Shown here: positions 53,333 to 62,167 of the stretch, piece by piece
How the letters are laid out: each line of letters opens with the position of its first letter
Position numbering within the stretch: position 1 is the stretch's first letter
DNA from: Desulfosporosinus sp. HMP52
GTDB lineage: Bacteria; Bacillota; Desulfitobacteriia; Desulfitobacteriales; Desulfitobacteriaceae
Direction: 5' to 3'
DNA: 64,000 bases
Assembly: GCF_000765145.1 (NCBI RefSeq)
Contig: NZ_JMGA01000046.1
Span: 1 to 64,000, forward strand
Position numbers and translations under genes: made by a program
Notes under the pieces: generated by a model
Told to the model about the DNA's origin: nothing
Databases searched by the model: none
The model's input: only the letters and a program-made list of their open reading frames with translations

Positions 53333-54319
53333 ATGAAAAAACAAATTTCAAGGTTTGGTCTGGTATTAATGGTTTTAAGTATTGCCTTTTTTGTATTTGG
53401 CTGCGGAGCCCCTAAAAAACCGGAAAATCATTCTCCAATCACTGAAGCTAAAGTAGTTAAGATCGGGGTCTTGCCTATTGAAGATAATTTGCCCTTCTAT
53501 GTTGCGGAAAAAGACAAACTATACACCAAAGAAGGTGTTCAAGTAGAACTAGTCAGCTTTGCCAGTGCTATGGAAAGAGATGCTGCTCTTCAAGCCGGAC
53601 AAATTGACGGTCAAGTAGCGGATTTGCTGGCAGTTGCTTTATTAAAGAAGATAGGTGCTGATGTGAAGATCGCCTCCATAGGACTGGGGGCGACTCCCAA
53701 GGAAGGGCGTTTCGCTATTTTGTCTTCCCCTAAATCTGGCATCCAAGACCTGGCGGGTTTAAAAGGAGGGACACTTGGGATATCTCAAAATTCAATTATT
53801 GACTATGTCAGTGATCAAATGCTCCTGGATAAAGGGGTTCAGCTGGATAGTGTGAAAAAAGTATCAATTCCTAAGATGCCGGTGCGCTTAGATATGCTGC
53901 TATCAGACCAGATCAATGCTGCTTGTCTTCCGGATCCGTTAGCCTCATTGGCTCAAGCAAAAGGAGCTAACTTACTTATTGATGATACTTATAAGAATAT
54001 TTCTCAAACTGTTTTCCTATTTCGAACTGACAGTATAAACGATAATTCCGAAGGGATTAAAGCTGTCCTTCGGGCCTATGGTGCTGCCGGACAAGCTTTG
54101 ACAAATAATCCGGATCAATATCGAGATCTATTCTTGGAAAAAGCCCAGATTCCTCAAGAATTGAAGGATAGTTATCAAACCCCGACCTTTTCAAAGCTAC
54201 AGCTTCCAACTGAGGAAGAGGTTCAGAGTGTGATGAAATGGATGGTAGAAAAGAACCTCATTCCCCAAGCTTATAACTACCAAGAACTAGTTGATCCCAA
54301 TCTTCTGCCTAGCTCGTAG
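53333..54319 (+). CDS. ABC transporter binding lipoprotein (NMT1/SsuA-like), second system
   Basis: A 328-residue binding protein with lipobox FVFGC. KIGVLPIEDNLPFYVAEKD and DAALQAGQIDGQVAD resemble the SsuA/NMT1 family, though distantly from the protein at 48847. It leads the operon 53333-56299, followed by ATPase, permease and ytxJ. Ligand unknown. Confidence 0.88.
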   Translation: MKKQISRFGLVLMVLSIAFFVFGCGAPKKPENHSPITEAKVVKIGVLPIEDNLPFYVAEKDKLYTKEGVQVELVSFASAMERDAALQAGQIDGQVADLLAVALLKKIGADVKIASIGLGATPKEGRFAILSSPKSGIQDLAGLKGGTLGISQNSIIDYVSDQMLLDKGVQLDSVKKVSIPKMPVRLDMLLSDQINAACLPDPLASLAQAKGANLLIDDTYKNISQTVFLFRTDSINDNSEGIKAVLRAYGAAGQALTNNPDQYRDLFLEKAQIPQELKDSYQTPTFSKLQLPTEEEVQSVMKWMVEKNLIPQAYNYQELVDPNLLPSS

Positions 54320-54397
54320 TCTTGAATAGTCAGTTAATTAGGTTCTTGAAATTTTCACTTTATGCCTAATATCCCTTGGAAAAGGAGAGAATAACCT

Positions 54398-55165
54398 GTG
54401 ATTGAAGTTTCGCACTGTGATTTCATCTATAATCAAGGAAAGTCACAGGTTAAAGTATACGATGATTTCAATTTGACGATTGAACAAGGAGAGAGCATAG
54501 TCTTGATCGGCCCTTCAGGCTGTGGCAAGAGTACTCTTCTCTACCTGCTCTCAGGATTACAGAAGCCTACGGCGGGCAAAATTCAGATTTTAGGGGACTC
54601 GGTTAAGGGCACCCGTCAGAAAACAGCTTTTATTCTACAAGAATATGGGTTGTTTCCTTGGCTTACAGTTGAGCAAAATGTAAGTTTAGGGCTACGAGTC
54701 AGGCATACGGTTAAGAGAAGCTATAAACCCCTCGTTGAGGAAATGATTCAAAAAATGGGATTAGGAGAAGTGAAACACAACTTTCCCAGTCAATTAAGTG
54801 GAGGGCAAAGGCAGAGAGTCGCGTTGGCTCGAGCCCTAACTCTCCAACCGGATTTGCTCTTAATGGACGAGCCTTTGTCTGCTTTAGATGCTTTAACCCG
54901 GGAAAGACTACAAGGGTTGCTCTTAGAAATTTGGCAGGAACAAAAATTGACAACTGTTTTAGTAACTCATAGTATTGAAGAAGCTGTTTTCTTAGGAAGC
55001 CGTATTTTGGTGCTTCTTGATGGCAGACCAACAAAAGTCGTCGGGGAAATAACGAACCCTCTAGTCGGAAAATCTGGTTATCGTCAGACAGAAGAGTTTT
55101 TCCAGAAGACCAGCTATGTACGTTCACTTCTTGAAAGGGGTGGACTTGATGAATCTGCAAGGTAA
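54398..55165 (+). CDS. Ssu/Tau-type ABC transporter ATPase, second system
   Basis: A 255-residue ATPase with Walker A GPSGCGKST, signature LSGGQRQRVALARAL and Walker B LLLMDEPLSALDALT. The start is GTG behind AAAAGGAGAGAATAACC. Its 3' end overlaps the permease gene by 17 bp. Role as for the first copy. Confidence 0.9.
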   Translation: MIEVSHCDFIYNQGKSQVKVYDDFNLTIEQGESIVLIGPSGCGKSTLLYLLSGLQKPTAGKIQILGDSVKGTRQKTAFILQEYGLFPWLTVEQNVSLGLRVRHTVKRSYKPLVEEMIQKMGLGEVKHNFPSQLSGGQRQRVALARALTLQPDLLLMDEPLSALDALTRERLQGLLLEIWQEQKLTTVLVTHSIEEAVFLGSRILVLLDGRPTKVVGEITNPLVGKSGYRQTEEFFQKTSYVRSLLERGGLDESAR

Positions 55166-55931
55166 AGTATTTCAAGGGAAGTCCTGGGGCTATTTAGGCG
55201 CTATAGTATTTTTACTGGCTCTTTGGCAATATGCAGCCTGGAGTCTGCAGACCCCCCTCTTACCGACACCCCAGGCGGCAATCGCCGCAACTATTCGCTT
55301 ACTTGAAGCGGATCTCGGAAAACACTTCTGGGTTAGTACCTATCGGGTAGTATTATCAACATTGACTGCGTTTCTAATCGGACTACCCTTGGGTATAATT
55401 ATGGGCTATGAAGATCGGATAGACCGATTTTTAGCACCTTTAGTCTATATTACTTATCCGATTCCTAAGATTGTCTTTCTGCCGCTAATTCTTTTGTTTT
55501 TAGGATTAGGCGACGGTTCCAAGATCTTTCTGATTACCTTCATTGTCTTTTTTCAAATATTAGTCACAACTAGGGATGCAGTTCGTAAAGTACAGTCAGA
55601 AACAATTTCCTCTTTGCGTTCCTTAGGGGGAAACCGTTTCCAAGTCTATCGCTACGTGCTCTTGCCCGCAAGTTTACCGGATGTCTTCACATCCCTTCGT
55701 TTAAGCATGGGTACAGCGATTGCGGTTTTGTTCTTTGCTGAGTCCTTTGCAACCACCGAAGGTTTAGGATATTTCATCATGGATTCTTGGAGCCGTGCTG
55801 CACCGGATGAAATGTTTGCTGGGATTATTATGATGGCCTTGCTTGGAGTCGGATTGTTTATTGTCGTTGATTTTTTTGATAACATCTTTTGTCGCTGGCA
55901 GCACTTAAATGGATATAAGGAGGGGAAGTAA
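55149..55931 (+). CDS. Ssu/Tau-type ABC transporter permease, second system
   Basis: A 260-residue permease with about six helices and the EAA loop ETISSLRSLGGNRFQVYRYVLLPAS. The start at 55149 follows GAAAGGGG; the frame to 55116 lies within the ATPase gene. It overlaps ytxJ by 1 bp at its stop codon (TAATG). Confidence 0.9.
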   Translation: MNLQGKVFQGKSWGYLGAIVFLLALWQYAAWSLQTPLLPTPQAAIAATIRLLEADLGKHFWVSTYRVVLSTLTAFLIGLPLGIIMGYEDRIDRFLAPLVYITYPIPKIVFLPLILLFLGLGDGSKIFLITFIVFFQILVTTRDAVRKVQSETISSLRSLGGNRFQVYRYVLLPASLPDVFTSLRLSMGTAIAVLFFAESFATTEGLGYFIMDSWSRAAPDEMFAGIIMMALLGVGLFIVVDFFDNIFCRWQHLNGYKEGK

Positions 55932-56299
55932 TGGCAGAGTTCAGAGAAATCAGTTCTATTGAAGACTTTGAAGGAATCTTAGACGAGTCTCAGTTACGCA
56001 AAGTTTTTATTTTCAAACACAGCACAACCTGCCCAATTAGTGCTCGTGCTTGGGTGGAAGTACAGGAGTTTATCCAGGAAAGCAGCGATGAAGTGCTTGT
56101 GGTTATGATTAAAGTGATTGAATCTCGCTCGACTTCGAATTTTGTGGCTGAAAAAATGACGGTTAAGCATCAATCTCCTCAAGCGCTGCTGATTAGCCAG
56201 GGACAAGTTCTATGGCATGCTTCTCATCAAACAGTTACGAAGACAAATCTTACCAAAGCTTTGGAAGGTCAAAATATGCCTTTTAATTTTATGGGTTAG
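55931..56299 (+). CDS. ytxJ: YtxJ-type bacilliredoxin-like protein (DUF2847)
   Basis: A 122-residue thioredoxin-fold protein of the YtxJ/BrxC family with a single active-site cysteine in HSTTCPIS. Monothiol bacilliredoxins reduce bacillithiol mixed disulfides on proteins. It shares its start codon region with the permease stop (TAATG), so it is translationally coupled to an ABC importer. This suggests the transported ligand is a thiol or sulfur compound, or that YtxJ acts on the transporter. No bacillithiol synthesis gene is in the window. A perfect terminator follows. Confidence 0.85.
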   Translation: MAEFREISSIEDFEGILDESQLRKVFIFKHSTTCPISARAWVEVQEFIQESSDEVLVVMIKVIESRSTSNFVAEKMTVKHQSPQALLISQGQVLWHASHQTVTKTNLTKALEGQNMPFNFMG

Positions 56300-56416
56300 A
56301 TACATTCTTTCATTCTTCTCAGTTAGTTTGAATCTTAATCCCTTGGCTATGACACTCTATTGTGATTAGTATAAAACGGTTTTTACTTTTGCGAGTAATG
56401 AAGAGATTATGAAATT

Positions 56417-56457
56417 AAATATTAAGGAGCACTCTTCACGAGTGCTCCTTAATATTT
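56417..56457 (+). terminator. Terminator after ytxJ
   Basis: A perfect 18-bp stem (56417-56434 and 56440-56457) with a 5-nt loop. It lies about 120 bp after the stop. Confidence 0.85.
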
Positions 56458-56558
56458 CTGTAAAACAAGTGGTGCTATGATTTGTCCAAGTATTTGTTGT
56501 ATGATATGTTAAAGTGTAAGGAGTTAATTTGTGAGTTCAATTTGGAAGGGTGGATAAC

Positions 56559-57407
56559 ATGAAGTACACCGAATTTGAATTCAGAACAAATGATGGAACT
56601 GAACTTTTTGCACGGGAGTGGCAACCGATCAGCAGTAAGCTTCGGGGCGTTGTTTTTCTAGTTCATGGATTAGGAGAGCATAGTGGGCGCTATGCCAATC
56701 TGGCTCAGAAACTAACTCAGGCTGGATTTGCTCTGTCTGCTTTTGACCTGCGCGGTCACGGCAAATCACAGGGTAGGCGAGGACACTCGCCTTCTATTGA
56801 GAGGTTGTTAGATGATATTACCTGCTTTAAAAATGAGTGCTCAAAACGTTTACCAGGTTTGCCTTCTTTTCTATACGGACACAGTCTAGGCGGCAACTTA
56901 GTGCTAAATTATGTTTTGCGTCGTCAACCCCAGTTTTCAGGGGTGGTGGTAACAAGTCCCTGGCTCAAATTGGCAGTTGAACCCCCTGCTCTGGTTAAAC
57001 TGTTTGTAAGATTTCTAAGTAAGCTGTGGCCAACTTTTACATTTTCCGGTGGACTCCTAATAGACGCTCTTTCTCATGATCCTGAGGTTATTATAGCTTA
57101 TCAAGAAGATCCATATGTTCATAATAAAATCTCTCTTGGTTTATTTACGGCTATGGATTGCGCAGGACTTTGGGCTATCAAAAATGCAGATCAATTCAAT
57201 CTTCCTTTATTGCTTATGCATGGCGGAGGAGACAAAATTACATCTCCTGAAGGATCTAAGGAATTTGCCGCCTTTGTACCTAAAAACTGTATGCTAAAAA
57301 TCTGGAGAGATTTATATCACGAGCTGCATAATGAACCGTCGAAGGAAGAAATACTTACCTACGTCATTAACTGGCTGGCAACTCACAGTGAACGTCAAGA
57401 TCAGTAA
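56559..57407 (+). CDS. Alpha/beta hydrolase, monoacylglycerol-lipase-like
   Basis: A 282-residue alpha/beta hydrolase. The oxyanion region is FLVHGLGEHSGRY, the nucleophile elbow GHSLGG has Ser109, and the acid and base are in GGGDKITS and YHELHNEP. This is the monoacylglycerol lipase/lysophospholipase pattern. The start at 56559 has GGAAGGG 8 nt upstream. No signal peptide, so it is cytoplasmic. It precedes the HdrD-like gene by 29 bp. Confidence 0.85.
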   Translation: MKYTEFEFRTNDGTELFAREWQPISSKLRGVVFLVHGLGEHSGRYANLAQKLTQAGFALSAFDLRGHGKSQGRRGHSPSIERLLDDITCFKNECSKRLPGLPSFLYGHSLGGNLVLNYVLRRQPQFSGVVVTSPWLKLAVEPPALVKLFVRFLSKLWPTFTFSGGLLIDALSHDPEVIIAYQEDPYVHNKISLGLFTAMDCAGLWAIKNADQFNLPLLLMHGGGDKITSPEGSKEFAAFVPKNCMLKIWRDLYHELHNEPSKEEILTYVINWLATHSERQDQ

Positions 57408-57436
57408 ATTAAATTTGATTATGATTGGAGTGTAAT

Positions 57437-59386
57437 ATGGAGGCGACTAGGCAGCTTTATTGGAATATTGATGGTAAGTCTACAATGTATGCTTTTGCTC
57501 TGATCACCTTGGTTGTTTTTACGATTGGAACCATTAACAAGATTAGGGGTTGGCAGCAGGGGAAAGCTTTGGCATTTGATAATTTGAGTTTGAGGCTTAG
57601 AGAGTTTATATCTACAATGGCTAGGCACGACCAGGGAGTTTTCAGAGGTGATTTTCGCCGTTATGCCCATTTAGGAATTTTCTATGGTTTTATTGTTTTA
57701 ACCTTTGGAACCTTGGTCATTGCTATTCAGGATCATTTTGGAATTCCTTTATTCTATGGAATGAAGTATTTAGTTCTAAGCCTGTTGCTGGATTTGTTTG
57801 GACTCATGGCAATGGTTGGAATATTGATGGCTGCCTACAAACGATATATTGATAAACCCGACCATGAGGATTACACACTAGATGATGCTCTCTTATTAAT
57901 AATTGTATTCACAATTCTCCTAACGGGGTTTTTCTTAGAGGGTTTAAGAATTTACTCTGTATATGACCCGTGGGCTTGGTGGTCACCTGTGGGGCTGTTC
58001 TTTGCTCTGATGATTCAATTATCCGGCATATCCACTGACTTGTCCTTAGCTGTTCATGCCTTTATCTGGTATTTCCATATGTTATTGACCTTTGGGTTTA
58101 TAGCCTATATTCCTTATTCAAAGTTGTTTCATATGTTTGCCTCTCCACTTAATATCTTCTTAAAATCCAATTCACCCATTGGCACTTTGACTCCGGTTGA
58201 TTGTTTGACTGAAGATCAAAAGAGGGTTGGGGCCGGGTATTATAATGAGTTTAGCAAGAAACAGCTGCTGGAATTAGATGCTTGTATTTCTTGCGGAAGA
58301 TGCCAGAAAGGTTGTCCGGCACATTTAAGTGGAAGACCCTTGTCTCCAAGAGTTTTGGTACAAACCTTAAAAAAGCATTCTAAGAAAAAAGCTACGACCT
58401 TAATCAATCAGGTGATTTCCCAAGAGACACTCTGGTCATGTACGACTTGTGGACTTTGCGAGGTCAAATGTCCGATCTACATTGAACATATCAAAAGAAT
58501 CGTTGATTTGCGCAGAGGTCTTACATCCTCAGATATTGGTTTTCCTGAAGAGATTCAATCGGTTCTTAACAATATTTCTGAATCCGGAAATCCTTGGGGA
58601 AACAATGTAAGATCGGTTTTTCCTAATTTAGAGTTAGCATCCTCACCACAGCAGAGTGAGAAAAAACAGATGGATGTCCTATATTGGCTAGGATGTTACG
58701 GCTCATATCAACCGCGTAATCAGAAGGTTTCCCAGTCAATGATCACTATTCTAGAGAAAGCAGGAATTGATTATGGGGTATTGGGAGGAAAGGAAAAATG
58801 TTGCGGGGATTCCGTCAGACGTCTAGGTAACGAAAAACTCTTTCAGCAGTTGGCCTATGAGAATGTTAAAACATTAAACGACTATAAATTTAAAACAATC
58901 TTGACACATTGTCCTCATTGCTTTAATACCTTGAAAAATGATTATCCTCAGTTTGGTGGTTCTTACCAAGTGATGCATCATTCGGAATATATCCTAGAGC
59001 TTATTCGTTCCGAGAGAATAATTCTCAAAAAGTCCAATGGAAGCAAAGTTACCTTCCATGATCCCTGTTATTTAGGTAGATACAATCAGGTTTATAATGC
59101 TCCAAGAGAGGTTTTAAATGCAATTCCTGGTTTAGAATTACTTGAGATGAAGAATAATCAAGGAATGGCTTTTTGTTGTGGTTCAGGTGGTGGCAATATA
59201 TGGATGGGGAATAAAGGCGATAAAAAAATTCATAGCCTTTTAGTCAAAAAGGCTACGAGAACTGAGGCTGATATTTTAGTTAGTGCCTGTTCATTATGTT
59301 TGAAGACCTTAAGTGAAGCAGTTAGTTCTAAGAGTGTAGATATGCAAAGTAAGGATATTGCTGAACTTGTGGCAGACGCTCTTTAA
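57437..59386 (+). CDS. Membrane HdrD/HdrE-like fused Fe-S oxidoreductase
   Basis: A 649-residue fusion. The N-terminal third has about six helices and resembles the HdrE/NarI cytochrome b-type domain. Two 4Fe-4S motifs follow, CISCGRCQKGCP (near 282) and CTTCGLCEVKCP (near 335), then two CCG domains with GCYGSYQ, CCGDS, HCPHC, DPCYLGR and CCGSGGG, as in HdrD heterodisulfide reductase. It probably moves electrons between the quinone/menaquinone pool and a soluble thiol or flavoprotein partner. Proteins of this type are often next to EtfAB, which is not seen here. Start at 57437 behind TTGGAG. Confidence 0.85.
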   Translation: MEATRQLYWNIDGKSTMYAFALITLVVFTIGTINKIRGWQQGKALAFDNLSLRLREFISTMARHDQGVFRGDFRRYAHLGIFYGFIVLTFGTLVIAIQDHFGIPLFYGMKYLVLSLLLDLFGLMAMVGILMAAYKRYIDKPDHEDYTLDDALLLIIVFTILLTGFFLEGLRIYSVYDPWAWWSPVGLFFALMIQLSGISTDLSLAVHAFIWYFHMLLTFGFIAYIPYSKLFHMFASPLNIFLKSNSPIGTLTPVDCLTEDQKRVGAGYYNEFSKKQLLELDACISCGRCQKGCPAHLSGRPLSPRVLVQTLKKHSKKKATTLINQVISQETLWSCTTCGLCEVKCPIYIEHIKRIVDLRRGLTSSDIGFPEEIQSVLNNISESGNPWGNNVRSVFPNLELASSPQQSEKKQMDVLYWLGCYGSYQPRNQKVSQSMITILEKAGIDYGVLGGKEKCCGDSVRRLGNEKLFQQLAYENVKTLNDYKFKTILTHCPHCFNTLKNDYPQFGGSYQVMHHSEYILELIRSERIILKKSNGSKVTFHDPCYLGRYNQVYNAPREVLNAIPGLELLEMKNNQGMAFCCGSGGGNIWMGNKGDKKIHSLLVKKATRTEADILVSACSLCLKTLSEAVSSKSVDMQSKDIAELVADAL

Positions 59387-59568
59387 CTATCCAATGGTAT
59401 TACGAACCAGGCAACCAGATAGGCCAAAAATCCTGTTCCACCCACGAACATTAATAGAATAGCGGCAATCCGGACAAGACTTGGATCCAGGTCTAAGTAT
59501 TCAGCTATTCCTCCGCAAACTCCACCTATCTGTTTATTTAGGCTAGATCGATACAAGCGCTTGGACAT
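59383..59568 (-). CDS. PspC domain protein, 61 residues
   Basis: A single PspC domain: QIGGVCGGIAEYLDLDPSLVRIA and a C-terminal membrane helix LAYLVAWFVIPL. Such small membrane proteins belong to envelope-stress systems. It is convergent with the HdrD-like gene and overlaps its stop by 4 bp. AAGGAGG lies upstream on the minus strand. Confidence 0.88.
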   Translation of the reverse strand: MSKRLYRSSLNKQIGGVCGGIAEYLDLDPSLVRIAAILLMFVGGTGFLAYLVAWFVIPLDS

Positions 59569-59732
59569 ACTTCTTCCTCCTTTTCGATCATTTTCAGCCT
59601 GTCAAGAATTTCTCAGCTTTTGTTTTCTCTTTGTGCTTTCTTTACCATTACACTCTTTATACGTAATAGGTATTGAAAAGGTTACAGATTATTGAAAAAC
59701 CATGAAGCTAAATTGGATAAATCTAAAAAGAG

Positions 59733-59769
59733 AGAGAGCCCCTTAAACCGATTTTCGGTAGGAACTCTC
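59733..59769 (-). terminator. Terminator of the DsrE-family gene
   Basis: An imperfect stem (GAGAG...CTCTC with an inner CCGA/TCGG hairpin) on the minus strand is followed by a T-rich tail, directly after the DsrE gene. Confidence 0.5.
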
Positions 59770-59797
59770 ATGATTTATTATAAGGATTGTACAGGAT

Positions 59798-60136
59798 TTA
59801 AAATGATATTACTTTATCAGCTTCATGCATTACCCTAATAATTGTGGGCATATCGGATACCACACCAGTAGTAATATTATGTTCAATACCATAAAAGTCA
59901 AGACAAGTTTTACAAGCTAACAATTTAACCCCTTCTTCATGGAGTTGCTTTAAAGCCTCATGTGCCTCGAAATCTGGCAACAAGAGTTTAACCCCGCTCT
60001 CGACAAACAAGATATGGGTGGGCTTGGAATTGTCCTCGATAAGCTTGCGGAAAAAATTACGCATTAGGACTTGACCAAGGGCAGGATCTTGATTGCCCAT
60101 TTTATCCGACGATATAAAGTAGATGAATGTTGACAT
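59798..60136 (-). CDS. DsrE-family sulfur-relay-like protein
   Basis: A 112-residue DsrE/DsrF-like protein related to the C-terminal domain of YedF: SGVKLLLPDFEAHEALKQLHEEGVKLLACK and the two cysteines of CKTCLDFYG. YedF-like proteins are linked with selenium or sulfur handling. Here the TusA-like half is absent, so it is a free-standing DsrE domain. It has an AAAGGAGG site upstream (minus strand). It may carry sulfur in a relay, with partner unknown. Confidence 0.78.
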   Translation of the reverse strand: MSTFIYFISSDKMGNQDPALGQVLMRNFFRKLIEDNSKPTHILFVESGVKLLLPDFEAHEALKQLHEEGVKLLACKTCLDFYGIEHNITTGVVSDMPTIIRVMHEADKVISF

Positions 60137-60363
60137 TTTTGGTAAGACCTCCTTTTAGATATCGCTAAGTTCGGTTTCCTGGGTAATATCACGAAGTAGC
60201 TTGAGGGTAATATCATTATATAACTAATCGATGATTTATATCAATAAAATATATGTTATACAACTTTATCTAAACTAATGTTTTATGCTTAGACCTAAAA
60301 TTTGACAAGCCTGAAAAAAGATAGAATAATAGTAATGAATTTGATGGGGATTGAGGGATATAT

Positions 60364-60966
60364 TTGAAAAAGATTATTGGAATATTTCTGAAGGGCTTAC
60401 TCGTTCTAACACCTATTGTTCTGACATTTTACATTCTCTATAACATGTTTATAGTAACCGATGGCTTATTTAAGGGGATTCTGGAACGAGAGGGGTTATA
60501 CTTTCCAGGTCTTGGCGTAATAGTCACCCTGGCAGCTATTTTCTTGGTGGGAGTATTGGCTTCAAACTGGCTGACGAACAAAATACTCAATTACTTGGAA
60601 AAAGTTCTCGTTAAGGTTCCGCTGTTAGGAAATATCTACGGAATCATTAAAGACACTGTGAATTCTTTTTCTTCAAATAAAAAGGGATTTTCTCGTTTGG
60701 TAAGAGTTACTTTGTCTGAGGAAATTAAACTTTTAGGTTTTGTTACCAATGATGAGGAAAGTGCCTTTATTCCTAAAGGGTATGTAGCTGTTTATCTGAT
60801 GCAAAGTATGCAATGGGCAGGAAATTTAATCTTAGTGCCGAAGGATCAAGTGCAACTGATCAATGTTTCTTCGGAGGAAGCACTAAAGTTTATTGCTTCT
60901 GCGGGACTTTTGAATAAACCCGTCTCCCCAAGCAACTTCAAAAATTCAGACTTACCCAATGGGTAA
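60364..60966 (+). CDS. DUF502 family membrane protein
   Basis: A 200-residue protein with helices at about 8-30 and 48-70 and a conserved cytoplasmic part (VPLLGNIYGIIKDTVNSF). The start is TTG behind GAGGG. The biochemical function of DUF502 is unknown. The end of the reading frame overlaps its own terminator, and the stop codon lies at the base of the 3' arm. Confidence 0.85.
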   Translation: MKKIIGIFLKGLLVLTPIVLTFYILYNMFIVTDGLFKGILEREGLYFPGLGVIVTLAAIFLVGVLASNWLTNKILNYLEKVLVKVPLLGNIYGIIKDTVNSFSSNKKGFSRLVRVTLSEEIKLLGFVTNDEESAFIPKGYVAVYLMQSMQWAGNLILVPKDQVQLINVSSEEALKFIASAGLLNKPVSPSNFKNSDLPNG

Positions 60967-60978
60967 GTCTGAATTTTT
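60940..60978 (+). terminator. Terminator embedded in the 3' end of the DUF502 gene
   Basis: A perfect 18-bp stem (60940-60957 and 60961-60978) with a 3-nt loop and T-run. The last nine codons are inside the hairpin and the TAA is in its 3' arm. Confidence 0.85.
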
Positions 60979-61014
60979 CCCTGCGGAGGGGATCATTATC
61001 GAATTTGCTGATTT

Positions 61015-61188
61015 TTACTCAGGTAAAAAAGTTGCACAATCTGTCATGTCGGTACTTTTTGCATTTTGTGGTTGAACTTCAATTTTATCAGCATAGCAGT
61101 GATCCCCAGATCCGTAATAATGGCAAGTGTTTACAACACATTTAATCCCACCGTTAGGTTGAGGCATTTTATTGGCGCGTCCAGTCAT
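61015..61188 (-). CDS. DUF1540 micro-protein, copy 1
   Basis: A 57-residue protein, MTGRANKMPQ at the start and FLPE at the end, with four cysteines (ECVVNTC-type pair, GDHCYA, and TDCATF) typical of DUF1540. It is a near twin of the next gene. The start is ATG with TAGGAGGAATTG upstream on the minus strand. The cysteines probably bind a metal; the function of the family is unknown, with sporulation links in related species. Confidence 0.8.
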   Translation of the reverse strand: MTGRANKMPQPNGGIKCVVNTCHYYGSGDHCYADKIEVQPQNAKSTDMTDCATFLPE

Positions 61189-61212
61189 TTCAATTCCTCC
61201 TAATAGCTTTTT

Positions 61213-61383
61213 TTAAGACTCAGGTAAAAAGGTAGCACAGTCTGTCATTTCAGTGCTCTTAGCATTAGGAGATTGAACTTCGATTTTTTCCGCATAGCAG
61301 TGATCGCCGGAACCATAATAATGACATGTATTAACTACGCATTTAATTCCTTCATTTGGTTGAGGCATTTTCTTGATTTGCAT
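61213..61383 (-). CDS. DUF1540 micro-protein, copy 2
   Basis: A 56-residue protein, MQIKKMPQPNEG to TFLPES, with the same four cysteines. The start at 61383 has AAAGGAGGAAT upstream; the longer frame to 61497 is not used. The tandem copies are 24 bp apart and share most of their sequence, so they arose by duplication. Confidence 0.82.
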   Translation of the reverse strand: MQIKKMPQPNEGIKCVVNTCHYYGSGDHCYAEKIEVQSPNAKSTEMTDCATFLPES

Positions 61384-61590
61384 TGATGAACATTCCTCCT
61401 TTGTTTTTGAATCCAAAAGTATTGTTTCCGATTTGCCACTTTTAATGAATACCAATATGATCCAAATCGGATTCCTAGTTATGAAATAATTTAGCATGAA
61501 TCTAGAAAGACTAGCTTAAACTATGCTATTCACTGAAATTTGCATATGGGTTTTGAGCTTTTATTTCTTTCTAGAAGAGGAGGTTTTAAT

Positions 61591-62001
61591 GTGGATATTG
61601 ATGATAAAAAACTAAAGCCATTTAAAGCTAAAGCTTTAGAGTATATAAAGGACAAGGATAAATCTATGGGCTTATTGAATGAAGCAATTCAGAAAGCCTC
61701 GGCACAGAGGAATCGATTAGGTGAGGTTTGGGAAAAGCTGCATTTGTTATTTGGTGTATTCAGAGACTGGCTTAATGGCAGCTATAAGGAACTTCCCAAA
61801 CGGTCGCTTTTCATGATTGTCTTAGGCATTGTCTATTTTGTATCTCCTATTGACGGTGTTTTCGACTACATTCCTTTTGGTGGATTAATTGATGATGCAG
61901 CAGTTGCTGGCTTTGTTATATCTCAAGTGAGTGCAGATCTTGAAAAATACAAGCTGTGGAAAAAAGAGGTTAATTCTGAGATTGAGTCTGATCTACTTTG
62001 A
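61591..62001 (+). CDS. YkvA-like DUF1232 membrane protein
   Basis: A 136-residue protein with a DUF1232 domain near the C-terminus: IVYFVSPIDGVFDYIPFGGLIDDAAV. The N-terminal half is charged and helical. The start is GTG at 61591, 8 nt after AGAGGAGG; the longer frame to 61540 lacks a site. Function unknown; it is probably membrane-associated. Confidence 0.82.
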   Translation: MDIDDKKLKPFKAKALEYIKDKDKSMGLLNEAIQKASAQRNRLGEVWEKLHLLFGVFRDWLNGSYKELPKRSLFMIVLGIVYFVSPIDGVFDYIPFGGLIDDAAVAGFVISQVSADLEKYKLWKKEVNSEIESDLL

Positions 62002-62167
62002 GAAGGACTTTGAGCAATTGAAGAAGTTAAAGCAGGAGAACAGAACATAAAATATCGCAATAAATAATTACAATATTAGGAAAATTCAGCCTATACTATT
62101 AAGAGTTTTAGTTGTAAAATGTAATCAGAGTGTAAATTATACATATGATGTTAGAATGTGGGTGGGG

